From contig NC_009831.1 of assembly GCF_000018025.1 (NCBI RefSeq), positions 3,596,001 to 3,660,000 on the forward strand: a DNA stretch of 64,000 bases, written 5' to 3'. The translations under genes and the position numbers were made by a program. Positions 37,985 to 46,789 of this stretch are shown one piece after another. The notes under the pieces are model-generated. The model saw only the letters and a list, made by a program, of their open reading frames with translations, was not told the DNA's origin and did not search any database. The first letter of the stretch is position 1; each line of letters opens with the position of its first letter. Source of the DNA: Shewanella sediminis HAW-EB3 (GTDB lineage Bacteria; Pseudomonadota; Gammaproteobacteria; Enterobacterales; Shewanellaceae).

Positions 37985-38302
37985 ATTCCTTCATTAATCC
38001 TAGTAGTACAGTGTAAAACTCAACGTTATATCGCAAGTTTGAATATTTTATAAAAACTATTGTTTATCGTCATTCGCGTTCGTTCGCGTTGCGCAATAAT
38101 AGCACTTTTCTTTTTTATTACAAATAGTATCCTGAACATTCTTTATAAATAGTTTGGAGAAGTAGCTTTGTACATTTGCTTTAGAATCAATGTTATAGCA
38201 TTGTTTATAGTTACAGTGTTGTTTATACTTTTATGCTCTAATATGAGTTCTTAAAGCAGCTTATATGAACTCAGACTAATCTAAGCTTATCAACTCCACT
38301 TC

Positions 38303-38455
38303 GAATACAAATGCAAGTTTTAGACTAAGATTACTCGCAGTATCTCACTTTATTGAGGGTAAAAATCGGACTGAAATCGTTTCAATTCTTAAAGTCAGCC
38401 AATTCAGTGTGAAAAATGGATTAAAGCCGATCTCGATATAGGAATTGAATGTCTG
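38303..38455 (+). mobile_element. Remnant of an IS630-family transposase (N-terminus)
   Basis: On the plus strand a short frame reads FRLRLLAVSHFIEGKNRTEI and then SILKVSQFSVKN, the N-terminal helix-turn-helix of IS630-type transposases. It ends after about 45 codons. The surrounding 37985-38520 sequence has no gene. Confidence 0.6.
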
Positions 38456-38519
38456 ATAGAAAAACCTCACACAAGAAGGCCATCCTCCCGCATAAGTTGC
38501 AATTTCGTTAAACACACAC

Positions 38520-39019
38520 CCTTAACTCAAATTAACTTGTGCAGCGATAGAATTGTCGTGATCTTATTGAATTTAGAGTTCGTTTAAGTTGACCTAAAAC
38601 TGAACCAGTATCGACTGAATAAGCATTGACCATGTGTGTTAAGTATTTCTTTTCGCTGTAATCATAATCACTTTCAAAGACTTACCATCAATAGTTACAT
38701 GAATAGTTTATAATATTCTTCACTTTAAATATTGCTACACCATCGAGTAAAACAGAGAGGAAACTCATCATGGTCACCAATCCAACAATAAAAGTTGTAG
38801 TATCTTGACTGGGTATGCTTGATGAATAAGGGCTGAACTTTCTATGCCATTCTAAGTTCTATTCTCCAAATGTTTCTATTTCATCCCAGTTTTCATTACA
38901 GAAACCATTGCTGTCACAACTTGTGAACATAACTTCGAAGAAGTCATAAGTAATTTTTCGTTCCTGACGGCTATCATTCAATATGCTAAAATGCACTTTG
39001 AATTCGTCGTTATTCATCT
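38520..39019 (-). mobile_element. Decayed ISAs1-family insertion sequence (second relic)
   Basis: The minus strand starts with MNNDEFKVHFSILNDSRQER at about 39019, then FSPYSSSIPSQDTTTF, VTIDGKSL and DTGSVLGQLK in shifting frames, matching successive blocks of ISAs1 transposase. Many stops and frameshifts; the C-terminal third is absent. Confidence 0.7.
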
Positions 39020-39091
39020 TTTCAATCTCGCCTTGTTATTTAACAGTATAAGATCACGTAAGTTCACCAGATTCAACTCATTTTTTAAAAT

Positions 39092-39319
39092 TTAATCCCG
39101 AAACCTTGATAAAAACTGTAAAAATAACACGTGAAAACCCTGAAAGCCCCCCCTCACTGTGCTTAAGTGATCATCTCTATAGAAAGAGTTATCTAAGTCG
39201 TGAGTAACACATTTTCCTTTCACTGCTATATTATAAAATAATTTATGGGGATAAACTTTAAATATATTTATATGCTTTCTAAACTTAATGGTTAAGTTAG
39301 AACAGTATTTAATACCCAT
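39092..39319 (-). pseudogene. C-terminal stub of an acyltransferase-3/SGNH protein
   Basis: 75 residues. The segment CVTHDLDNSFYRDDHLSTVR resembles the catalytic Asp-x-x-His end of the SGNH domain fused to OafA-type acyltransferases (D-DHLS). It is followed by a short hydrophobic tail. No acyltransferase domain is left upstream, where the ISAs1 relic lies. The ancestral cluster may have had an O-acetyltransferase here. Similarity is limited to a short block, so the call is tentative. Confidence 0.4.
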
Positions 39320-39321
39320 TT

Positions 39322-40518
39322 TTATTTAAATAACTTAGCAAAAAACTTCGATAGAACACCAAGCCCCTCCTTGCGAATAGACCCAAGTGTATTATCTTCA
39401 TAGAGCCAGTTTAGCTCTAATCTTTGTCGTTGAATAACTAATCTAAGACGCTCAATTTCATTATTATTAACATCATAAACAAATGGTTTAGATTGTTCTG
39501 ATTGGGCAAACAGCGGCCTAAATCGTTCAATATGCTTTTTGATATGTAAGGGAAGTTGGTTGTAAATCTGCCATTGCCTTTCAATAGATAACATCTCTAC
39601 TGGAGATTTATCATCCTTGTTTTCCACAAGAGTTGTACAAAACAATGAAGTGTTACAATTTAAGAATTTCTCAGCTAAAATATCATTACTCTGCTTGCAA
39701 GAGCTAATCAATTCAGACTTTTCTGAAAAGGTAAGAATCTTATAGTTTCGGCCTAGTTTCTTTTCTTCTGAGTTATGGGAGATATCTATAAGGTAGCTAA
39801 CCATTTCTTTATGCATATCACGAATCATTGGCACTTCGTTTAGCGCCCTCAGCACGAGGATTACATCTTCAGAAAGCCCTTGATTAGTAGCCTTTCCAGT
39901 TACAGGATTCTCAAAGTCGCAAACATTATCGATATTAAATATCGATAAAAAATCTGCATAAAGCCCATTTCGCATTTGTGCTTTATCATAGGGCCGAACA
40001 ATAATATTTTCACTGCCAAAGACATTTTCCCATTGAGATATAACATTATTATAATTCAACCACCCCATACGAATTTCTCTCATATGTAGAATACTGCCAG
40101 TATAACGCCTTGATGAATCTTTAATGATTTCATTATAGACCGACTGTGCCCACTCATCTTGCCTCCTCACATAGACAATAATTTTAATATGGGCATTCAA
40201 TTTTTTTAAATATGGTTCAATTCTATCTAATGGTATTTGTTCTAAAAAGCATTCCGAGCTGATAATTACACTTTGAGCATTTGAATTGGCAATTTCTTTT
40301 TTCAGGCTGGCATAAAGCAAATTAGGATCAAGGTTTTTATTGGAAGCTTTCAAACAATTTGCTAATGGCCCGTGTGCGGCCCCTGCTCTTCCTGTTTCTG
40401 CGTATAAGAAACCTTTGCGTGCCAATTCACTTTGATTTGCCGAGCAAAATGATTGTATAGCTGACGTACCTGTTTTATGGTAGCCGATATGAAAATATAC
40501 TGTTTTTTTATTTGTCAT
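39322..40518 (-). CDS. Sulfotransferase-like protein with C-terminal coiled segment
   Basis: 398 residues. YFHIGYHKTGTSAIQSF (8-24) is the PAPS-binding 5'-PSB loop (HKTGTS), and KIIVYVRRQDEWAQSVYNEI (about 110-129) is the 3'-phosphate-binding part with Arg and Ser. The C-terminal region (about 355-380, NEIERLRLVIQRQRLELNWL) is a likely coiled coil. The similarity to the gene at 40931 (same loop and the GxxGAxHxxLAN block) shows they are paralogues; an IS66 scrap lies between them. Sulfation of a glycan is the expected role. Confidence 0.78.
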   Translation of the reverse strand: MTNKKTVYFHIGYHKTGTSAIQSFCSANQSELARKGFLYAETGRAGAAHGPLANCLKASNKNLDPNLLYASLKKEIANSNAQSVIISSECFLEQIPLDRIEPYLKKLNAHIKIIVYVRRQDEWAQSVYNEIIKDSSRRYTGSILHMREIRMGWLNYNNVISQWENVFGSENIIVRPYDKAQMRNGLYADFLSIFNIDNVCDFENPVTGKATNQGLSEDVILVLRALNEVPMIRDMHKEMVSYLIDISHNSEEKKLGRNYKILTFSEKSELISSCKQSNDILAEKFLNCNTSLFCTTLVENKDDKSPVEMLSIERQWQIYNQLPLHIKKHIERFRPLFAQSEQSKPFVYDVNNNEIERLRLVIQRQRLELNWLYEDNTLGSIRKEGLGVLSKFFAKLFK

Positions 40519-40785
40519 TTAAATTAGTGTCATTAGAGGATAAAAGTTCTACTTATATAGAATACCCCTCCATTTATGATGGAGGAAGGATATACTATTA
40601 CTCGGTTTGGGTACGTCCCAACACTCCCATTAATATAATGGCAAAATCAGTAAAAAATAACTAACCAATTGAAGCTTTCAATATAAACACTTTACCATGA
40701 ATTACAGGAATGAATAAAGTAGAATTCCATTTTGTATGGTTTCCGAAATTTGACCGTAGTAGTGTAAGCGTCTGGGTAACAAGAC

Positions 40786-40858
40786 CTAGCTACGCTTAAT
40801 ATTCCATGGTAATAACGCGTCAATATCATTAGGTCTTTCAGCAATTTTCGAAGAAAAG
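40786..40858 (-). mobile_element. IS66-family transposase C-terminal remnant
   Basis: The minus strand reads IAERPNDIDALLPWNIKRS and then a stop at 40786-40788, the characteristic end of IS66 TnpC (DALLPWN). About 20 codons remain; the 40519-40785 and 40859-40930 flanks hold no gene. Confidence 0.65.
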
Positions 40859-40930
40859 GTAATTTAGCAATTTAAATTAAATCCTAAAACTCACTATTTG
40901 TTAACACAATAATATTTACCAGAGCGACTA

Positions 40931-41755
40931 CTAACTTCTAACTTTTATTAACCAATTAGAAATGGGGTAAAGAAATTTTAAAACCCTTTTGTGAAATTTT
41001 TCCGAAAAATTCAGCTTGTTTGTATGTTTTAATAATTTTATAAGTAAGGGATGCAGACCTAAGTTTACATCTGACACGGCTGTAGGGTACTGGAAATTAT
41101 TTACTTCTGAAAGTCCAATGATATTTAGAAAGTCTGTAATTACACCGTGCTCTAGACAAGTAGTATTTTCGTATTGACGGACAATTAAATTATTTCGACC
41201 AAAAACCAGAGCCCAGTCTTGCAAAACGGCATTATAGTTTAACATTTCCCACTGTGGTAAATCTTCAATTTCTCCAGAGTACCTAAAGTATCTATCTTTA
41301 ATCAACTGGTAATAAACAGCTTCTATCCATTGCTTTGGCTCCCTAAAGTAGAAGATAATTTTTATACTTGCATTTATACCAGCTAATGCTTCTTTAACCT
41401 CTTGAGGATCAATCCACTCAAGGAAGCACTCGCTACTCAATACAATTTTTTTGACTTCTGATTTAGCAACTTCACTTTTTAGAGCCATATATAGAGACGC
41501 TGAGCTCTCCCCTCTTTCAAGCGCGTAGATATTCTGTCTAATTTCATTTTCTTTTGGTAGAAGAGACTTCAGAACCTTATCCCATTCATTCCCTTTGAAG
41601 GCATTAGCAAGCTTACTATGGCCTGCACCAGATAGTCCTGTTAAAGGATATAATATTCCTTCTGACAAAATCAAATCCTTATTGCGATGCATGAAATTCT
41701 GGATAGCCGTAGTACCTGTTTTATGGTAGCCCACATGAAGGTAGATTTCTTTCAT
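40931..41755 (-). CDS. Sulfotransferase-like protein
   Basis: 274 residues. YLHVGYHKTGTTAIQNF (5-21) is the PAPS-binding loop with its Lys, and IIFYFREPKQWIEAVYYQLI carries the Arg of the 3'-phosphate-binding site. GLSGAGHSKLANAF repeats a block seen in the neighbour at 39322, so the pair arose by tandem duplication. It lacks the 100-residue C-terminal extension of that copy. The start ATG has upstream GAAAGAAA but no strong Shine-Dalgarno. Confidence 0.78.
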   Translation of the reverse strand: MKEIYLHVGYHKTGTTAIQNFMHRNKDLILSEGILYPLTGLSGAGHSKLANAFKGNEWDKVLKSLLPKENEIRQNIYALERGESSASLYMALKSEVAKSEVKKIVLSSECFLEWIDPQEVKEALAGINASIKIIFYFREPKQWIEAVYYQLIKDRYFRYSGEIEDLPQWEMLNYNAVLQDWALVFGRNNLIVRQYENTTCLEHGVITDFLNIIGLSEVNNFQYPTAVSDVNLGLHPLLIKLLKHTNKLNFSEKFHKRVLKFLYPISNWLIKVRS

Positions 41756-41822
41756 TTTATTTATCTATTGCAAACTAAAATAGATTCAATTTTAATATAT
41801 ATTAAAATCACGACTGTTACCC

Positions 41823-42842
41823 TTATAATTTATTGAGACGAAAGATTTTTTTAAGCCCATAAACTACGCCCCTTAAAGTAGTGGGTCCCATCAATACTTT
41901 ATTCAAACGCTTTATCTCTTCGTCCGCTTTAGCTTTATCTTGAGCCATTTTCCCTGTTACACCATACAACGAATCGACCTTTGCAAGCAAATGAATACGG
42001 TTTAGCTCCAGCACTCCTAAAAACGGTTTTAATAAATCAAGTTTTTCTCTTGTATCTGCAAGTAGATCAAGCTGTTCTTGGGAGAGCATATCTGGTTTAA
42101 ACATAATCCCAAGTCCCCAAACAGATGGAATACTGAAGTATTCCCAATCATCGTTCTCAGCAAGGAATTCTTCAAAAGCACTTAAAACACCATTTTGTTC
42201 TCCCCCTTCTTGCTCAGCAATGTGATAATCCATAGAGTACCCAACCTTAGATACATTACTAGTAGTTGGGAAAAGTTTGGCACGTTCAACTATATTAAGT
42301 TTCGAGTCTTGGTACTCATCACCATAATGCATATCTCGATAACCACATGGCCAACCCACATCATGAGCAAAAATAACTTTGCAGCCTATTTGCTCTTGGT
42401 TCAATAGCTCTAACTCTTTCTTAACAACAGCATAATTATGATCTCCATCGAGAAAACATATCTCAGCCTTTCTTTTTCTGTTGAAATAATCAAACGATTT
42501 CTCTGCAAATAAGCTTGTATGCTCAGGGAGTTCAACCTCATCCGATTGATTTAATGCAGGGTCAATGATATCCAGCTCAGCACCTAAGTCAGAAACTACA
42601 TCTTGTAATTGCTTCGAAGTAAAGCCCCTGTCCGCTCCAATCTCAGAAATTCTAGTAGGCATAATACTTTTAATAATAGGCAGTAAAAAAGGGAAAAAGT
42701 TGGCCATTGAAGTCAAGTTAAGTTCAACTTGAGTCTGAGGAGGTAGGCTGAGAAGTTTTTTAGGTATATCTGCGATTTCATCTAAGTTTCTAATTAAGTT
42801 CCAATCTTCAGAAGGCATTTTTCTCTCAGTGTTAAAATTCAA
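41823..42842 (-). CDS. Class I SAM-dependent methyltransferase-like protein
   Basis: 339 residues. RISEIGADRGFTSKQLQDV (about 63-81) is the glycine-rich SAM loop and EICFLDGDHNYAVVKKELEL (about 126-145) is the acidic loop and DGDH of Methyltransf_24-like proteins. The last 60 residues (MLSQEQLDLL onward to the basic FRLNKL end) are helical, probably a coiled segment. It may methylate a glycan sugar hydroxyl or a terminal residue. It is in the operon between the COG5610-like pair and the sulfotransferase pair. Confidence 0.75.
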   Translation of the reverse strand: MNFNTERKMPSEDWNLIRNLDEIADIPKKLLSLPPQTQVELNLTSMANFFPFLLPIIKSIMPTRISEIGADRGFTSKQLQDVVSDLGAELDIIDPALNQSDEVELPEHTSLFAEKSFDYFNRKRKAEICFLDGDHNYAVVKKELELLNQEQIGCKVIFAHDVGWPCGYRDMHYGDEYQDSKLNIVERAKLFPTTSNVSKVGYSMDYHIAEQEGGEQNGVLSAFEEFLAENDDWEYFSIPSVWGLGIMFKPDMLSQEQLDLLADTREKLDLLKPFLGVLELNRIHLLAKVDSLYGVTGKMAQDKAKADEEIKRLNKVLMGPTTLRGVVYGLKKIFRLNKL

Positions 42843-42916
42843 ATATTAAGGAAATTTATTAAGTATATAATTTAGTATTTTTCAAAGACCCCTTTCAATC
42901 CGACCTATGATAAATA

Positions 42917-44188
42917 TTAACTAGCACGCCGCAAAATATATTTGTTTGTAAAAGCCCACAGTTTATTCATCAAGTTGGGACAAGAAAGAAGAAATTGAAT
43001 AGATACTCTCATTAACCCAGAAAACTCTATAGCGACTTGTCCATGCGGCCATAGACTCTGAGTCACTCTGTTCAATTTTTGTGATATTGATTGACCATAT
43101 CCATCATATATTAAAACAGATACATCTAAGCCTTTACCAAAGTCTGCAGAGCGAGTATCTACGGTCAAAAAGTCGAGCTGACTGCGACTTGGGAAAACAA
43201 TAAGCCTTTGAATCATTTTAGCTGCTAGATTCTCCTCTCTTTGAATTTGGTTAGCATTCAGTTCTGTATCTGATTTGGCTATATAGTCGCAAATCCCATT
43301 TAAAAAATCATCTTCAATACTTGGTTTCCTAATATTGTCAGGAATCACACCCGTTTCAGGTTGAATTAAATCGTGAGGACTTTCAAGCAGGTACCCTTCA
43401 ACACTCGGCCATTTGGGTTCAAAAACACCTTCAATTAGATGCCTATGTAATAATATAGACGATAATGGATAAAGCCAATGGTACCTATCAGCTTCAAAAG
43501 CAACACCTTGTAGATTAGAAAAGTGCTCAGGTACTTGGGAAGAGAAAGCACTTCGTCCAAAAAAGTGACCAAAAAAATTAATATCTGGAAATATGCTTTG
43601 ACACTCACGAAGTATTGTTCCGCTCCAACCTGTATCAACCATTAACAAATGAGAGTTCCCTTGCCTTATCTCGTCTAAGTGGCGACGTAATTCTTTTGTG
43701 TGTGACTTTAAGTAGGCTGCTAATACTGTATACCCTGCATGAGTGGGTTTAATAAACTCGCAGAAATCATCTACCTGAATATCCCTTTTTTTGTATATTT
43801 CTTTTTCAACTGTGCACAAAGAACTTTGCCAAGAATGAAATACAGCCTTAGGCAATAAATACTCCATTGCCTTTAAAACAGTCACACAGTTATATTCTCG
43901 CTGTAAAAGTGTAGATGTTTCTTCTGGTGTTTTGAGGTAACTCGCCTTTAACAAAGCCATACGTGATACATAAAAGTCTTCCTCAGGGAGAGGTGCTTTT
44001 ATATTATTTTTACTTAAAAATAAATTATAAACATACCGTAATCTTAACCCACCGCGTGATAAAAATAGAGTTAATGAATCCCTATCTGTCCAAACTTGCT
44101 GATTGAGCCATAATTTATAGGAAAAACTATAAAATATAGGCCCTAATACATGATAACCAAATTCATACTTTGTTCTAACTTTTACCAT
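42917..44188 (-). CDS. C-terminal half of a COG5610-like (HAD-associated) protein
   Basis: 423 residues without a HAD motif. It resembles the C-terminal part of long COG5610-type HAD proteins found in surface-glycan loci: WTDRDSLTLFLSRGGLRLRY and LMVDTGWSGTILRECQ are the conserved blocks. Its start shares one base with the stop of the HAD gene upstream (TAATG), so a single ancestral long gene seems to be split in two. The function of the domain is unknown. Confidence 0.65.
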   Translation of the reverse strand: MVKVRTKYEFGYHVLGPIFYSFSYKLWLNQQVWTDRDSLTLFLSRGGLRLRYVYNLFLSKNNIKAPLPEEDFYVSRMALLKASYLKTPEETSTLLQREYNCVTVLKAMEYLLPKAVFHSWQSSLCTVEKEIYKKRDIQVDDFCEFIKPTHAGYTVLAAYLKSHTKELRRHLDEIRQGNSHLLMVDTGWSGTILRECQSIFPDINFFGHFFGRSAFSSQVPEHFSNLQGVAFEADRYHWLYPLSSILLHRHLIEGVFEPKWPSVEGYLLESPHDLIQPETGVIPDNIRKPSIEDDFLNGICDYIAKSDTELNANQIQREENLAAKMIQRLIVFPSRSQLDFLTVDTRSADFGKGLDVSVLIYDGYGQSISQKLNRVTQSLWPHGQVAIEFSGLMRVSIQFLLSCPNLMNKLWAFTNKYILRRAS

Positions 44189-44970
44189 TATCTAAGCCTA
44201 ACTTTTCTATGCTTAATCAAGTATGCCACGAGGCGCACCTTATGAATAAAACGCCACATTAATGGTCGCGGAACATAAACACTGTTAATGCCAAGTTCAT
44301 TTGAACGTACAAAATCAGAGAAATAATTATCCCCACAATGCGCAATTTTATCGTAGTCAACCATCTCAATTTTCTTCACCCGTTGATAAAGATCACCTGA
44401 TGACTTACCAACACCAAAATCAGCACTAGAATAGAGTGCGTCTAGCTGAAATCCTCCTAAGTTATCATTAAGTAGATCTTCAATTTTATTAGAGGATAAG
44501 TACATATCTGAGATGCCAATAACTCTTTTCCCTTTATTTCTTGCAGATTTTAATATATTGAGTAACAAGGGGTTTACAAAAAGGACACTCTTTTCATAAG
44601 TTAACTCTTCTTCTGCGAAGGTTGAAATCCATTCATGGGATAGTTGCAAATTTTCACAGACAATTTTTAATATTTCATTATGCTGAGCTTCGCGGATACC
44701 ATTAAAGTCTTTAGTGTTTCGGTAAGCAGCCATAGCAGCAAAAACTCTTAGACTTGTAATATCATCAATTGACATTTTGACACAGGCGCTTTCTGCTTTA
44801 AGCTTTTTTAACCAAAGTTCTGCCATCTTTTCAAACCTAAGATACTCAGGGCATGTAGTCCTAAAAAGTAAGGTATCAAAAATATCAACTGAGACAACGT
44901 CTATATGGTCCGAGCTTACAACTTTTTCAAATTTCTTATAAGCATTCGGGTTATTCAATGATGCAAACAT
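44188..44970 (-). CDS. HAD-superfamily hydrolase (COG5610 N-terminal half)
   Basis: 260 residues. VVSVDIFDTLLFR (25-37) gives the DxD nucleophile pair Asp29 and the general acid Asp32 of the HAD motif I (with Ile-Phe between), GISDMYLSSN is motif II, and HCGDNYFSDFVRS is motif IV. It probably dephosphorylates a sugar phosphate or lipid-linked intermediate. It is coupled to the C-terminal partner gene by a 1-base overlap. Confidence 0.78.
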   Translation of the reverse strand: MFASLNNPNAYKKFEKVVSSDHIDVVSVDIFDTLLFRTTCPEYLRFEKMAELWLKKLKAESACVKMSIDDITSLRVFAAMAAYRNTKDFNGIREAQHNEILKIVCENLQLSHEWISTFAEEELTYEKSVLFVNPLLLNILKSARNKGKRVIGISDMYLSSNKIEDLLNDNLGGFQLDALYSSADFGVGKSSGDLYQRVKKIEMVDYDKIAHCGDNYFSDFVRSNELGINSVYVPRPLMWRFIHKVRLVAYLIKHRKVRLR

Positions 44971-44986
44971 ATCTAGGTTAACTCTT

Positions 44987-45877
44987 TCAACTTAAAAGCC
45001 TCTTAACAAACTCAAACAAGCCAATTTTTTTTAAAATCTTTTGAATGAGAAGAGAAACATAACTTTGATGCCTAGGTCCTGCTACATAGGCTTGGTGTAA
45101 CACAAAACCTAACCCTAAGCTATTCGTATTAATATCATTGCGTAATTTCCGATTACGGTAAATAGCTTCATATTGAATATGTTTATCTATCCCTGCCGTT
45201 ACTGTATTTCCATAAGAGTCACTTGCTTTAACATTAGATATTCTAAAATGATAATTAGCTAGTGCTTCTGGGATAAGTCCAATATCACCCTCCAATAAAG
45301 TGCGTAAATTAAAGTCCCAGTCACCTAACACAGGTAAGGTCTCATCAAAGCCGTTAACAGCATCATAGCAACTCCTCCTGAACAAAAACGAGATAGGTGG
45401 AAAGTTATTATGAAAAGATAAATCACTTAGCTTAATGCTATTAAGTTGCCCATTAAAAGAACTTTTGCCGGTAATTTTTACATGATTATCAGTTATTTCT
45501 TCATCTATTCGAATAGAGTGAGTTACAACGCCAACATTACTTATATTTTCATCAAGGTAATCAACTGTTTGTTTTAAGAAATCAGGTTGCCACGTGTCGT
45601 CATCATCATGAATAACGGCATATTCACTGCTACTTTTTTTCATGCCATCATTACTGGCCGCTTCCATACCAACAGATTTATCACGGTGGACAACAACAAC
45701 ATCCACCCCATTAGTACGAGCAATATCAGCTTGACGGTCAACCTCCCCTCTCTCTCCAGCATCATTAACTAAAACCCAAACAAAATCTCGAAAAGTTTGA
45801 TTTTCAACACTAGCTCTAACACGAGGCAATAAAATAGGCCTGTTTTTTGTTCGAGTGATAATAGCTACTTTAGTCAC
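44987..45877 (-). CDS. Glycosyltransferase family 2
   Basis: 296 residues from a GTG start at 45875-45877, chosen because AAGGGA lies 8 bases upstream. A longer frame from 45943 would add 22 residues that do not belong to the family. VAIITRTKNRPILLPRVRAS begins the GT-A fold, and VIHDDDDTWQPDFL is the metal-binding DxD-type loop. GDWDFNLRTLLEG is the acceptor-side motif. Sugar and linkage unassigned. It is the first gene downstream of the third ISAs1 relic. Confidence 0.87.
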   Translation of the reverse strand: MTKVAIITRTKNRPILLPRVRASVENQTFRDFVWVLVNDAGERGEVDRQADIARTNGVDVVVVHRDKSVGMEAASNDGMKKSSSEYAVIHDDDDTWQPDFLKQTVDYLDENISNVGVVTHSIRIDEEITDNHVKITGKSSFNGQLNSIKLSDLSFHNNFPPISFLFRRSCYDAVNGFDETLPVLGDWDFNLRTLLEGDIGLIPEALANYHFRISNVKASDSYGNTVTAGIDKHIQYEAIYRNRKLRNDINTNSLGLGFVLHQAYVAGPRHQSYVSLLIQKILKKIGLFEFVKRLLS

Positions 45878-45949
45878 TAAGTAATTCCCTTGATTGATTT
45901 TAATAAAATGTTTTAAGTATTCGAATCCCCAGGGCAACCGCATGAGTCA

Positions 45950-46640
45950 CGGAAAAGTCATGAAGAAGCTTGCTCTGACTAGCTTCCTATTACCTTCCAA
46001 ATGTATGATGCATCCATCAAACACATCTTTCTTTTACGCTTGATACTTACTTTGAAAGTGGATTCTATTTTTAGTTGGTTCAAACAAACCTACCTGATCC
46101 TAGAAAGTTCTCAGGACTTTCCTCTACTCTCTTTCGTGATTTGTCTTCACCAAAAGAGCAATCTAACTACCAATGCATAGATTCAACTAACTAGTGCAAA
46201 CGACTTGCAGTTAACAATTCTTCAGCATTTAGCTGCTTAGAACTAATATAATAACGAACGTATATATCAGCCTCTTCTGCAACTTCTTTTTCTGAATTCA
46301 TCGATACAACAAAAGCCATCGATTTTAACCCCGGCCACTCATCTGAAATATCACCTAAAACAGATAAATCATGACTAACAAAAGCGGCTCGACTTTCATG
46401 TCTACCTCGAGATTGTTCTTTGGTTGTATATATTTCAATATCATCATTATTTAGCATACTAAAATCGAAATAATCATCAAAAGCAGACGCTAAGCTCCCT
46501 TGGTTTCCTTTGACAGCTAATAGATAATCAACTGCCTTTTCTAGGATTTTTTGAGTAACGTTCCCCCTAACACTCCACCGCATCAACAGTAACCAACCAT
46601 TCATTAATTTTAAACAGGTTCAACAACTTAGTGGCAGTTG
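45950..46640 (-). mobile_element. Decayed ISAs1-family insertion sequence (third relic)
   Basis: The longest intact piece (minus, 46191-46604) reads AVDYLLAVKGNQGSLASAFD and RGRHESRAAFVSHDL, central parts of ISAs1 transposase with the NQG and the RGRxE motif. Downstream pieces (HWLVESMHW, EDKSRKRVEE) continue it to about 45950 in other frames. Upstream, 46605-46789 is mixed AT-rich sequence. No terminal repeats found. It lies between rfbD and the GT2 gene, i.e. at the right edge of the middle region. Confidence 0.78.
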
Positions 46641-46789
46641 TAATCTCATTGCTTTTTTAAAATACTTTCTCTTGCCCGAGGGTTAATGCATTTGATTATC
46701 ATCAAATTTCAACTAGAAACTGGTAGTCACCGATTTTCAGTAAAACCAGGCTTCTTCTTGATTTTTCCGCGGCGAGATGCGAAGAAGAG

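Noticed and set aside
40567..40585. CCTCCAT...ATGGAGG hairpin as a terminator
   Set aside because: The stem is only 7 bp and no T run follows in either direction.
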